DNA of 64,000 nucleotides, taken from the NCBI RefSeq assembly GCF_004197395.1, contig NZ_SELS01000011.1:1-64000 (forward strand), written 5' to 3'. Origin of the DNA: Paraburkholderia sp. UYCP14C. Lineage in GTDB: Bacteria; Pseudomonadota; Gammaproteobacteria; Burkholderiales; Burkholderiaceae. Positions 1 through 7,752 of this stretch are shown in pieces. The notes beneath the pieces were generated by a model, which was given only the letters and a program-made list of their open reading frames with translations, searched no databases and was not told the DNA's origin. Every line of letters starts with the position of its first letter. Positions within the stretch are counted from its first letter, which is position 1. The translations under genes and the position numbers were made by a program.

Positions 1-43
1 CCCGAACCGCCCGGTGCGGACCCGCACGCCGGGTGGTGTGGCA

Positions 44-68
44 GGGGCACGGCCTTATGGCCGTCCCC
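44..68. other. Imperfect hairpin upstream of the GST gene
   Basis: The arms at 44-54 and 59-68 (GGGGCACGGCC / GGCCGTCCCC) pair with one bulged base around a TTAT loop. No T-run follows, so a rho-independent terminator is not convincing. It may be the 3' hairpin of a gene to the left of the window or a 5' leader structure of the GST gene. Confidence 0.3.
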
Positions 69-123
69 TATGCCGATCGGTTCACGGCTCGACCGCTCTC
101 CCCACGATCCACGGAGCCCCGAC

Positions 124-774
124 ATGTCCTACGTTCTGTACTACTCGCCCGGCGCGGCCAGCATGCCCGTGCACTGGATGCTGCTCGAAATGGGTGTGCC
201 GTTCGAAGCGCGCCTCGTCGATATCGACTCGGGCCAGCAGCACGATCCCGAGTATCTGCGTCTGAATCCGGCCGGCCGCGTGCCGACGCTGGTCGTCCAC
301 GGCGTGCCGCGGCATGAATCGGCCGCGCTGCTGATGCTGCTCGCCGAGCGTCACGCCGATGCCGGCCTCGCGCCCGCGCCCGGTTCGCCCGCGCGCGCGG
401 AATGGCTCGAATGGATGATCTACCTCGCGAACACGGTGCTGCCGGCAATGCGCGACTGGTTCTACGCCGCAAGCGACGGCGAGCCGTCGGGCGCCGAGGG
501 GGTGCGCGCGCTCGCGCAACGCCGCATCGAAGCGGCCTGCGCGCGCCTCGACACGCATTTCGCCGACGGCCGCGCCTATCTCGCGGGCGACACGCTCAGC
601 ACCGCCGATCTGCTCGCGCTGGTGCTGATGCGCTGGACCCGCAACATGCCCCATCCCGCGACGGCAGGCTGGCCGCATCTGGCGAGCTATATCCGCAGGC
701 TGCGCGCACGGCCTGCGTTCATCGAAGTCAACGAGCGGGAAAAGCTGACGGAGTGGCGCAACGACGATCAGTGA
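124..774 (+). CDS. Glutathione S-transferase family protein
   Basis: A 216-residue soluble protein with the two-domain GST layout. The N-terminal thioredoxin-like half (about 1-80) begins with a beta strand leading to SPGAAS, where Ser/Ala residues usually contact glutathione. It contains the cis-proline stretch NPAGRVPTL near residue 50 and a Glu-Ser pair after the next strand, which binds the gamma-glutamyl group in this family. The helical C-terminal half contains LAGDTLSTADLLALV, the usual GST_C N-capping/Asp motif. The ATG at 124 is chosen because GGAG lies 7-8 bases upstream and the GST strand starts at once. The substrate cannot be told. It is a single gene convergent with the diguanylate cyclase to its right. 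Confidence 0.88.
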   Translation: MSYVLYYSPGAASMPVHWMLLEMGVPFEARLVDIDSGQQHDPEYLRLNPAGRVPTLVVHGVPRHESAALLMLLAERHADAGLAPAPGSPARAEWLEWMIYLANTVLPAMRDWFYAASDGEPSGAEGVRALAQRRIEAACARLDTHFADGRAYLAGDTLSTADLLALVLMRWTRNMPHPATAGWPHLASYIRRLRARPAFIEVNEREKLTEWRNDDQ

Positions 775-796
775 CGTTCAATGACGTTCAGCGGGT

Positions 797-1993
797 TCAA
801 AACGTCGCTTCCCGGCCCGTCTGCGCCGCGAACGCGAAGCCGTTCTTGCCGTCGCGCTTGACCTGATACATCGCAGCATCGGCGGCGGCGACCAGACGGC
901 GGTGATCGTCGACATCGTCCGGATAGCTCGCGATGCCCACGCTCGCCCGCACCCGGCCGATCCCCATCTGTGCGTCGGTCTCGACCACGCAGGCCATCAG
1001 CCGGCGGGCGATCTCGGCCAGTTCGTCGTCGCCCGCGAAGGTGCGCACCAGCACCGCGAACTCGTCCCCGCCGATGCGCGCGACCAGATCGCCCTTGCGC
1101 ACCGACGCGCGAAACCGCGCCGATACGGCGGCGAGGAATTCGTCGCCGGTGCGATGCCCGAACGAATCGTTGACCTGCTTGAAGCCGTCGAGGTCGATAT
1201 ACAGCACGGCGAGGCGTTGCTCGACGAGCGCGGTCCGCGCGGTTTTTGCGGCGGCGTCGAGCGCGGCCTGTAGCTTGCGGCGGTTCGACAGACCGGTCAG
1301 CGAATCATGCAGCGACGCGAGCTCGAACTCGTGCGACTGCCCCGCGAGTTGCCGGTTGCGCTTAGCGTACATGCCGAGCGCCGTGATCAGCATGCAGAAC
1401 AGCAGCGCGGCGAGCGCGATCAGCGTGCGCGCGACGTGCGCGACGCGCAGCCGCACGTCGGCGCTCGCCTCGTCGCGTTGCGCGCGCCAGTATTCCGACA
1501 CGCTGCCGAGCACCGTCGCAACGGCTTCGGGCGTCGCCTGCGCGGGTGATAGCGACGGAATGGGCGGCGCCGGCGACGGACTCGCGTTGACGAGCGCCGC
1601 GAGCGACGCGAAACGCCGCGCGAGTTCGGTGCGTGCCGCGTCATAGGCCGGCACGAACGACGCGTCGCGACTCGCCGGAGTCTCGGCCATGTGCTGCCAT
1701 ACGGCCAGTTGTTCGCGCGCGCTGTCGACGCGCTCGGCCGCCTGCAGCACGAGGCCTGCGTACTCCTGCTTCAATTGATCGGAAAACACGGTGCGGATCT
1801 GCATCGCCACGTACAGCAGACCGAACAGCAGACACAGCAGCGCGGCCACGGCGATGCTCGTGGGTCCAACCCGCAAGCGCCACACCGGCGCGCGCGCGTG
1901 TGCGGCACCGCGCATCCCGGCTTGCGCTGCTGGCCCGACGACCACGGGCTCAGGGATGGGAGTAGTTATTTTGTTGCTGTCGGCCGTTGTCAT
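797..1993 (-). CDS. Membrane-bound diguanylate cyclase (GGDEF)
   Basis: A 398-residue inner-membrane enzyme predicted to make c-di-GMP from two GTP. A Pro-rich cytoplasmic head is followed by a membrane helix at about 45-66, a periplasmic sensor stretch of about 120 residues with a helical, Ala-rich composition and no recognised domain, a second helix at 190-210, then a GGDEF domain (about 228-392). The active-site loop is GGDEF at 308-312, and the inhibitory I-site RKGD at 299-302 lies the canonical five residues before it, so product inhibition is expected. DxLTGLxNRR is also present. No EAL domain follows. The start lies inside the 3' end of the upstream gene (44-base overlap), which implies translational coupling to the Q/T-rich membrane protein. 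Confidence 0.9.
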   Translation of the reverse strand: MTTADSNKITTPIPEPVVVGPAAQAGMRGAAHARAPVWRLRVGPTSIAVAALLCLLFGLLYVAMQIRTVFSDQLKQEYAGLVLQAAERVDSAREQLAVWQHMAETPASRDASFVPAYDAARTELARRFASLAALVNASPSPAPPIPSLSPAQATPEAVATVLGSVSEYWRAQRDEASADVRLRVAHVARTLIALAALLFCMLITALGMYAKRNRQLAGQSHEFELASLHDSLTGLSNRRKLQAALDAAAKTARTALVEQRLAVLYIDLDGFKQVNDSFGHRTGDEFLAAVSARFRASVRKGDLVARIGGDEFAVLVRTFAGDDELAEIARRLMACVVETDAQMGIGRVRASVGIASYPDDVDDHRRLVAAADAAMYQVKRDGKNGFAFAAQTGREATF

Positions 1994-2825
1994 GTTGACG
2001 ATAGCTCACGCGTCGAAGGAACTGCCCGATCCGCGCAAACAGACCGCCCTTGTGCTCCGACGACGCGCGCCGATCCTGCTGCGCGAGCCGCGCATCTTTC
2101 GCGCCGTGGCCGGCCGGGGGCTTTGCGGTGGAATTGGCGGCGTGCCGCGTGGGGCGTGGGGGTGGCGTGGAAGCGATGGCGGCTGTGGGCTTATCGAGCG
2201 AGGTATCGGCCGACGCGTCGGCCGGCTTGTCGGTCGTGGTGTCCACCGGCGGATCGGCCAGCGTGGCGGTGAGACTCGGGTCGGGCGTAGCTGGGTGGAT
2301 CTGGCCGGACCACACGGACGGGTTACTGTCCTCGACGCCGGCGTTCACGCGGGCCACTTCGTCGTGTGCGACGTCTGGTGCTGTGGGTTGCGCCGCCGAC
2401 GGTTCGGCTGGCTGCGCGGCTAACTGTGGTGTCGCTGACTGCGTGGCTGGCTGCACGGCTAACTGTGTGGCTGGCTGCGTGGCCAACTGCGCGGCAAACT
2501 GCGTGCCGGACGGCGCGGCGACCTCCTCCGACGCGTGCGCGACGGCCACCGTCGGCACCCCGCCCGCCGCCGATGAGCCGAGCGCCAGGCGCGCGCCCGC
2601 AATCGCATCCGCGTAGGTCTGCTGATCCTGATTGAACCAGACGCCGTAGGCCACGGTGCCCATCACGCCGAAGGTCAGCGCGCCCGCTGCCGCGAGGCAC
2701 AGCGCGAGACGGCCGAAGCGCGGCGGTGGCGCGCCCGATTCGTCCGGGCCGTCGGGTTCGAAGCCCGGGGACCGGCTATCCGTTGCGGAATGGCGCAAAT
2801 CGATATTGTCGGGATCGGTAGCCAT
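1950..2825 (-). CDS. Q/T/A-rich single-pass membrane protein, function unknown
   Basis: A 291-residue protein I do not recognise. A short acidic cytoplasmic head is followed by one membrane helix (about 40-62) and a long low-complexity exported part. Around residues 105-150 this is built from degenerate Gln-Leu-Ala / Gln-Pro-Ala-Thr units, then an Asp/Thr-rich stretch (TTTDKPADASADTS), and it ends basic with a Gln/Asn-rich tail. The start at 2825 has GGAG about 11 bases upstream; a longer frame to 3071 lacks such a site. The 3' end overlaps the diguanylate cyclase start by 44 bases, so the two are probably co-expressed, and it may act with the cyclase as a sensor or scaffold (inference). It resembles in style the 9860-10678 protein but lacks that protein's C-terminal motif. 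Confidence 0.6.
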   Translation of the reverse strand: MATDPDNIDLRHSATDSRSPGFEPDGPDESGAPPPRFGRLALCLAAAGALTFGVMGTVAYGVWFNQDQQTYADAIAGARLALGSSAAGGVPTVAVAHASEEVAAPSGTQFAAQLATQPATQLAVQPATQSATPQLAAQPAEPSAAQPTAPDVAHDEVARVNAGVEDSNPSVWSGQIHPATPDPSLTATLADPPVDTTTDKPADASADTSLDKPTAAIASTPPPRPTRHAANSTAKPPAGHGAKDARLAQQDRRASSEHKGGLFARIGQFLRRVSYRQHDNGRQQQNNYSHP

Positions 2826-3408
2826 CGCAATACACTCCGGGTATGCCACTTCCTGCTGACTGGCTGGCGCGCCGACGAGCCGGCGGGTAAGCCGCGCTCG
2901 CGCGCTGCCGCTGCACGCAATGCTCAATGAATGTAATCCTGTCGCGATCGGCCGACAACATAGCAGCGTTGCGTTTCCGCCTCGCGTCAGTGGTGCTACG
3001 AACGAACGTCGCGGACACCGCGCGAGTTGGCAAAAAAACGTGCAAAGCTGGTAAAAACTCCAACCCGACAAATAGCCGATTGCCGGCCGTGCGCCTGCCG
3101 TCGCCCGCTACCCGAGAGACGTCGAGGGTACTGCGAAATGCGTCAGCGCGGTCGCAGTTTCGTATGCAACAACCGGGCCTGGAAACAGGCTCGCGCGCGA
3201 CGCCCGGCACACCGCTCGAAACCCGCGCCGGACTGTGCGCGCCACACGCTCGAGCAGCATCCCGCGAACCTGCTACCGCGCGAATTCCCGCAAAACCGTG
3301 CGCGGCCGGTGGTAAGGTCACGTGCGCGCATGTCCCGACCGCCGCGCCGCGCCGCGCCATGCCCGGCCCGCGGCGCCCGGCCCAACGTCATCGGTCAGCA
3401 TAAAAATC
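2826..3408. other. Divergent intergenic region, no gene seen
   Basis: 583 bases separate the Q/T-rich membrane protein (leftward) from the FUSC exporter (rightward). Long open frames cross it on both strands, but none has a convincing start or recognisable protein. It probably holds the two divergent promoters. I see no clear operator or hairpin. Confidence 0.5.
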
Positions 3409-4476
3409 ATGTCGAACAGGTATCAGCACAAACCACTCACACCGTTGCGTCGCGCGCTGGCGCGCTTTTCTCTTTCGGAAACCGCCAAGTACACGAAGCT
3501 GACGCTCGGCCTGTGGATCGGTTTCGGCATCCCGTACCTGCTCGGCTACCCCGACGCTGCCGTGCCGCTCGCCGGTTCGACGATGCTCACGCTGGCGCTC
3601 GGTAGCTCGATTTCGGCGGCGCGAAGCTACTTCTACAAGCGCGTGCTTTCGAACGTGGTGGCGATGCCGATCGGCACGCTGCTGATCTGGCTGACCGCGC
3701 CGCACCTTTGGATGGGCGCGGCGCTGCTGCCGCTCGTGATCTTCAGCATCGTCGCGCTGCGGCCGTCGCTGTTCCAGATGACCAGCATCACGGTGCCGAT
3801 CACGCTCGTGCTCTATTCCGGCGAACACATTCCGCTGCTCGAACAGCGCCTGATCGGCGTGGTGCTCGGCATGTTCCTCGGCTTCATCATCCAGCAGATC
3901 GTGTTTCCGCCCGATCACGGTTATTGGGCGAACACGCTGGTCAACGACGGCAACGAACAGGCCACCGATGTCGTCGGGCAACTGGCCGCCGCTCGGCTCG
4001 ACAAAGCGCAGATCAAGGCGGCGGCCTCGAAGCTGCGCACGCTGAGCACGAACCTGAAGCAGGCGCACCTGCTGCTGAAGACCGATCTCGAGCAGGCGTG
4101 GGTGGCGCCGCATCTGAAGCGCAACGCGGCGCGGCTGCCGGTGTTCGCGTGCTATCAGGAGACCTTCGATTCACTGGTCAATTTTCTCGAAACGATGGAC
4201 ACCTTCCACGATCAGTTCGCCGCGCTCGACGCCCCGTGGCGCGAAGCGTTTCTGGCGCGGCTCGGGCAGCTCGTCAACGCTCACCGCCAACTGGCCGAGG
4301 CCGCCGATCTGCGCGTCGAGCGCCCTGCGCTCGCGGCACCGCCACTGCATATGGAGGACCTGCGTCAGCTGACCGAGGACCTCCCCGCATCGAACGTGTT
4401 TACGAGCGTGTACCTCGGGCACCTGACCGGCTACGGGATTCTGCTGTGCCGGTTGAGCGAGCTGCATACCGCGTGA
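3409..4476 (+). CDS. FUSC / aromatic-acid-exporter family membrane protein
   Basis: A 355-residue inner-membrane protein. The N-terminal half (about 20-165) holds five or six hydrophobic helices interrupted by short polar loops (TKLTLGLWIGFGIPYLLGYP, SRRY-like basic turn, then VVLGMFLGFIIQQIVF). The C-terminal half (about 175-350) is soluble and helical, with a paired-helix region that probably forms a coiled coil. This is the layout of the FUSC/ArAE (DUF939-like) efflux components that export aromatic carboxylates or related stress metabolites. It is half the length of full AaeB-type proteins and no membrane-fusion partner is adjacent. The ATG at 3409 begins the basic N-terminus, but the ribosome site is weak. 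Its substrate is unknown. Confidence 0.72.
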   Translation: MSNRYQHKPLTPLRRALARFSLSETAKYTKLTLGLWIGFGIPYLLGYPDAAVPLAGSTMLTLALGSSISAARSYFYKRVLSNVVAMPIGTLLIWLTAPHLWMGAALLPLVIFSIVALRPSLFQMTSITVPITLVLYSGEHIPLLEQRLIGVVLGMFLGFIIQQIVFPPDHGYWANTLVNDGNEQATDVVGQLAAARLDKAQIKAAASKLRTLSTNLKQAHLLLKTDLEQAWVAPHLKRNAARLPVFACYQETFDSLVNFLETMDTFHDQFAALDAPWREAFLARLGQLVNAHRQLAEAADLRVERPALAAPPLHMEDLRQLTEDLPASNVFTSVYLGHLTGYGILLCRLSELHTA

Positions 4477-4518
4477 GCGGCGCGGGTTGCCCAGTCCACC
4501 GCACCGCTCGTTTGTACC

Positions 4519-4578
4519 GCTCATTGCACGGCTCATAGCACGGCTCATTGCACGGCTCATTGCACGGCTCATTGCACG
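4519..4578. repeat. Five tandem copies of a 12-base unit over a stop codon
   Basis: Five head-to-tail copies of GCTCATTGCACG occupy 4519-4530, 4531-4542 (one base different: GCTCATAGCACG), 4543-4554, 4555-4566 and 4567-4578. The last copy contains the stop codon and final codons of the leftward cupredoxin gene (TGA read from 4571 to 4569). The array lies just beyond the stop of the FUSC gene too. Because the unit is 12 bases, copy-number change keeps frame. It looks like slipped-strand duplication of the cupredoxin 3' end. Confidence 0.9.
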
Positions 4579-4970
4579 GTAATGGTCGCCTTCATGTTCG
4601 GATGGATGCCGCAAAAGATCTTGTACACCCCCGGCTTATCGAACTTGAACTGATACGTGTCGTTCTGATCGAGCGCGGCCGAACGGAACAGGCCCGCGTC
4701 GTTGACCACCGTGTGCGGCTCGCCGTCGAGATTTTTCCACGTAACCGTCGTGCCCGCTTTGACGGTCAGTTCCATCGGCGTGAACATGAAGTTCTTGATG
4801 ACGATCGCGTTAGGCGTCGACGCGACGGTCTGTTTCTGCGCCTTCATCTGCATCGGCATTTGCATCGGCATCGTCGTTTGCGCGACGCCCAGTCCCGCCG
4901 ACACCGCCAGAATCGCGACACTGCCGAGCAGAATCACGAGCGCGCGGCCCATCATGTTGGTTAGCATCAT
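4569..4970 (-). CDS. Exported cupredoxin (plastocyanin/azurin-like)
   Basis: A 133-residue secreted or membrane-tethered type-1 copper protein. A signal peptide or anchor occupies about residues 8-30, followed by a Met-rich linker (MPMQMPMQMK) that could bind Cu(I). The cupredoxin fold runs from about 55 to 133. All four blue-copper ligands are visible: His86 in GEPHTVV, then Cys120, His123 and Met126 in CGIHPNM. The start has GAGGAG a few bases upstream; a second ATG follows at 4967. It lies 33 bases after the metallophosphoesterase stop and is probably in one operon with it. A periplasmic electron-transfer or copper-handling role is inferred. The stop codon lies in a 12-base tandem repeat. 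Confidence 0.88.
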   Translation of the reverse strand: MMLTNMMGRALVILLGSVAILAVSAGLGVAQTTMPMQMPMQMKAQKQTVASTPNAIVIKNFMFTPMELTVKAGTTVTWKNLDGEPHTVVNDAGLFRSAALDQNDTYQFKFDKPGVYKIFCGIHPNMKATITVQ

Positions 4971-5003
4971 TGATCTCCTCGAGCGTAAAAGTGGCGCATG
5001 CCG

Positions 5004-5948
5004 TCAGGCGAGCGTGCTGTCGTTGAGCGTCGCTTTCAGCGGATGACGCGCGATGCTCACGCTCGTCACGCCGAGCATCTTCGGCAACTGGTCGCTCGCA
5101 ACCTTCAGCGGCCCCGGGCCGTCGCCCTGGCCGGCGGTCGGCTGCGGATAGGCGGTCGAGCGCGCGGTGTGGAACGTCACGTTGCCTTCGACCTTCGTCA
5201 CGATCTGATGAATGTGTCCGTTCAACACCGTCACCGAACCGAAGCGCTTCAGATAGCTCATCGCCTGACCCGCGTCGCCGGTGCCCCAGCCCCACGGCTC
5301 GTAGATCGTCCACATCGGCATGTGCGCGAACACGACTATCGGCGTGCTCGACGAGCGGCCTTTCAGATCGTTTTCGAGCCATTGGAGCTGTTCGTCGCCG
5401 AGACCGCCGAGGCCGTTCGGCTTGAAATGCATCACGTTGACGAGCCCGACGAAGTGCACGCCCTGGTGATCGAAGCTGTAATAGCCGCGGTTATCCGATG
5501 CCTTGCCGAAGCGGCTGAAGTACTCGGTGCCGGGGCCGTCAGTAACGTCATGCTCGCCGGGGACCGTGTGCACCTCGGTGATCTTCAGGCCCGACATCAA
5601 TTGCTGGGCGAGATCGAACTCCGAGGCCTTCGACAGATGCGTGATGTCGCCGGTGTGAATCGCGAGCGGTGGGCGCGCCGGCATTGCGTTGACGTAGTCG
5701 ATCGTCTGCTTCAGCGTGCCCGCGACGTCAGGATTCGCTTCCTTGTTGAAGCCGATATGCGTGTCGCTGATCTGCAGGAAAAGCGGCACCCCGGCCGGGG
5801 GCGATGCGGCGTTCGCGTCGGCGGCGAGCGCCAGCTCGACTGGCGTCAGCACGCCGCCCGACAGCATGAACACGGTGCCGAGGCCGCCGAACGCAAGACA
5901 TTTCAGCGCGCCGCGACGCGCCGGATCGAATGAATGATGTGACGACAT
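5004..5948 (-). CDS. Tat-type exported calcineurin-like metallophosphoesterase
   Basis: A 314-residue phosphoesterase expected in the periplasm. The N-terminus has a twin-arginine pattern (ARRGALKCLAFGG) and a hydrophobic stretch, ending near residue 45. The dinuclear-metal motifs appear in order: SDTH (61-64), GDITH (100-104), GEHD (131-134), a central AHMPMW histidine and NGHIHQ. The third motif is normally GNHD. Here Asn is replaced by Glu at 132, which should alter metal coordination. This Tat-exported subgroup resembles CpdA/Icc-type enzymes in fold but is not shown to hydrolyse cAMP. It is the first gene of a likely operon with the cupredoxin. Substrate unknown. Confidence 0.85.
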   Translation of the reverse strand: MSSHHSFDPARRGALKCLAFGGLGTVFMLSGGVLTPVELALAADANAASPPAGVPLFLQISDTHIGFNKEANPDVAGTLKQTIDYVNAMPARPPLAIHTGDITHLSKASEFDLAQQLMSGLKITEVHTVPGEHDVTDGPGTEYFSRFGKASDNRGYYSFDHQGVHFVGLVNVMHFKPNGLGGLGDEQLQWLENDLKGRSSSTPIVVFAHMPMWTIYEPWGWGTGDAGQAMSYLKRFGSVTVLNGHIHQIVTKVEGNVTFHTARSTAYPQPTAGQGDGPGPLKVASDQLPKMLGVTSVSIARHPLKATLNDSTLA

Positions 5949-6120
5949 GTTGACCTCACGATAAGGATTCGTCGAACCGAACCCGGTTCGTGAGGCATAA
6001 CCGGCGGGCTACGGGTTTTATTCCCGTGGCGTGCGAAGCTCGTGGCGAGCTGCGTTTGTATGCGAATGGAAAGCGGCAAGTAATCGTCCTGACGGATTGC
6101 ACACGGGGTTGCTCATCACG

Positions 6121-7083
6121 TCAGCCGCCGACCGCCGCGATGATCTTCGCGCGCATCGCCGCGTCGGGCAACGGTCCCGATCCCGCGCGCACGTTGTCCG
6201 CCATGTATTGCGGCCGCCCGGTGCCGGGAATCACGACCGTCACCGCCGGCTGCGCGAGCACGAATTTCAACAGAATCTGCGCCCAGCTCGCGCAGCCGAT
6301 TTCGGCGGCCCATGCGGGCACCGGCGTCTTCATCACACGCGCGAGCAAACCGCCGCCGCCGAACGGTTGGTTGATCACGACGCCGATGCCGAGATCGGCC
6401 GCGAGCGGCAGAATGCGCTGCTCGGCCGTGCGATCGTCGGCGGCGTAGTTGATCTGCACGAAGTCGGGCTTCTCGCTGCGCATCACCGCGGCGACTTCGT
6501 CGAACGCGCTCGACGTGTAATGCGTGATGCCGAGATAGCGAATCCGGCCGCGCGCTTTCCAGTCGCGCAACGTCGCGAGCTGCGTGCGCCAGTCGAGCAG
6601 GTTGTGGATCTGCATCAGATCGACGTGCGGCTGCTGAAAACGCCGCAGCGATTCCTCCATCTGCGCGATGCCGGCCGCGCGACCCTCGGTCCAGACCTTG
6701 GTCGCGATGAAGGCCTTGCGATGCGCGTCGAGTTGCGTGAGCAGCGCGCCCGCGACCGCTTCCGACGAACCGTACATCGGCGAAGAATCGATCACCGAGC
6801 CGCCCGCTTCGAACAGGATGCGCAGCACGTCGGCGAGTTGCGCGCGCGCGGCGGCATCGTCGCCGACGTCGAAGGTGCGCCACGTGCCGCAGCCGATCAC
6901 CGGCAGCGCTTCGCCGGTGGACGGGATCGGGCGACGGTTCATGCGGGGTAACGCGCTACCGGTTGGCGCGGGCGTGTCGGTTTGGGCAGTCGTGACGCGC
7001 GACAACGCAAGCGTTGCCGGCAACCCGAGCGCCGCGCGCAGAAAGCGGCGGCGCTGATCGTGGTTCGTCGGAAGTGTCATCAC
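6121..7083 (-). CDS. Tat-type exported aldo/keto reductase
   Basis: A 320-residue AKR-fold oxidoreductase with a Tat-like leader (QRRRFLRAALG and a hydrophobic stretch ending at TTAQT near residue 35). The catalytic tetrad is present: Asp in VIDSSPMYG, Tyr in MYGSSE, Lys in ATKVW and His in MQIHNLLDW. The late part GTGRPQYMADN is the usual nucleotide-binding region for NADP(H) in this fold. Soluble AKRs normally work in the cytoplasm, so a Tat leader implies cofactor-loaded export. The gene is separated from the HAD gene (also leftward) by 45 bases, so they may be co-transcribed. The carbonyl substrate is unknown. Confidence 0.85.
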   Translation of the reverse strand: MMTLPTNHDQRRRFLRAALGLPATLALSRVTTAQTDTPAPTGSALPRMNRRPIPSTGEALPVIGCGTWRTFDVGDDAAARAQLADVLRILFEAGGSVIDSSPMYGSSEAVAGALLTQLDAHRKAFIATKVWTEGRAAGIAQMEESLRRFQQPHVDLMQIHNLLDWRTQLATLRDWKARGRIRYLGITHYTSSAFDEVAAVMRSEKPDFVQINYAADDRTAEQRILPLAADLGIGVVINQPFGGGGLLARVMKTPVPAWAAEIGCASWAQILLKFVLAQPAVTVVIPGTGRPQYMADNVRAGSGPLPDAAMRAKIIAAVGG

Positions 7084-7128
7084 GTGATGGGGTCCTCGCG
7101 CACGAAATTTCGCCCCCTATCGCAGCGC

Positions 7129-7743
7129 TTAAAGCACACCTCGCCGCGCGAATTCGAGCAACAAACCCTCCGCGTCGACGAAGCGGTAAGCCTGCAAACC
7201 GGCTGCGAGCGCGCCGTCCACGTTGGCCTGGCTGTCGTCGATGAACAGGGTGTCCGTTGCGGCCGCGCCGAGGCGTTCGACGCAGCGCAGATAGGTCTGC
7301 GTGGCGGGCTTCGCCGCGCCGAACGCCGCCGACGAATAGACGTGCGTTCCGAACAGCCTGGCAACAGGTGGATTCAGATAAGCGATGTGATCGGTCAGCA
7401 GGTGGCAGTTGTTCGTCAGTATCGCGATCCGGCAACGCTGCGCGGCGCGGGATGCCAGCGCGAGCGCGGCTTCGTTCGGCGCGATCGATGCGAGCCGCGC
7501 GTCGAGCCACTCGGCGGCGCTCACCGGATAATCGAGCAGCACGCCGAGTTCGCGCAGGTATTCGTCGTCGCTGATTTCGCCGCCATCGGCGCGCGCCTCG
7601 AGTCCCGAGCCCCAGATCGCGTGACGCACGGTCTCCGCCGTGCAGCCCGCGATCGCCGCGAGACGCTCGACGCGCGCGGCGCGGTCGTAGTGCGACAGCA
7701 CACCTTCCAGGTCGAACAGAAGCAGCGTGACGGATGCGCTCAT
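7129..7743 (-). CDS. HAD-superfamily hydrolase (YihX/epoxide-hydrolase-N type)
   Basis: A 204-residue cytoplasmic phosphatase-type HAD protein with a small helical cap after motif I. Motif I is FDLEGVL, giving nucleophile Asp11; the second acidic position is Glu13 in place of the usual Asp, which is unusual for a phosphatase. Motif II is ILTNN, motif III the Lys of AAKPATQTYL and motif IV FIDDSQANVDGA. Similarity of layout to YihX-like alpha-D-glucose-1-phosphatases is evident, but the substrate is not determined. It sits between the epoxide hydrolase (9 bases upstream) and the aldo/keto reductase on the same strand, probably an operon of three. Confidence 0.82.
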   Translation of the reverse strand: MSASVTLLLFDLEGVLSHYDRAARVERLAAIAGCTAETVRHAIWGSGLEARADGGEISDDEYLRELGVLLDYPVSAAEWLDARLASIAPNEAALALASRAAQRCRIAILTNNCHLLTDHIAYLNPPVARLFGTHVYSSAAFGAAKPATQTYLRCVERLGAAATDTLFIDDSQANVDGALAAGLQAYRFVDAEGLLLEFARRGVL

Positions 7744-7752
7744 GCTGCGTCC

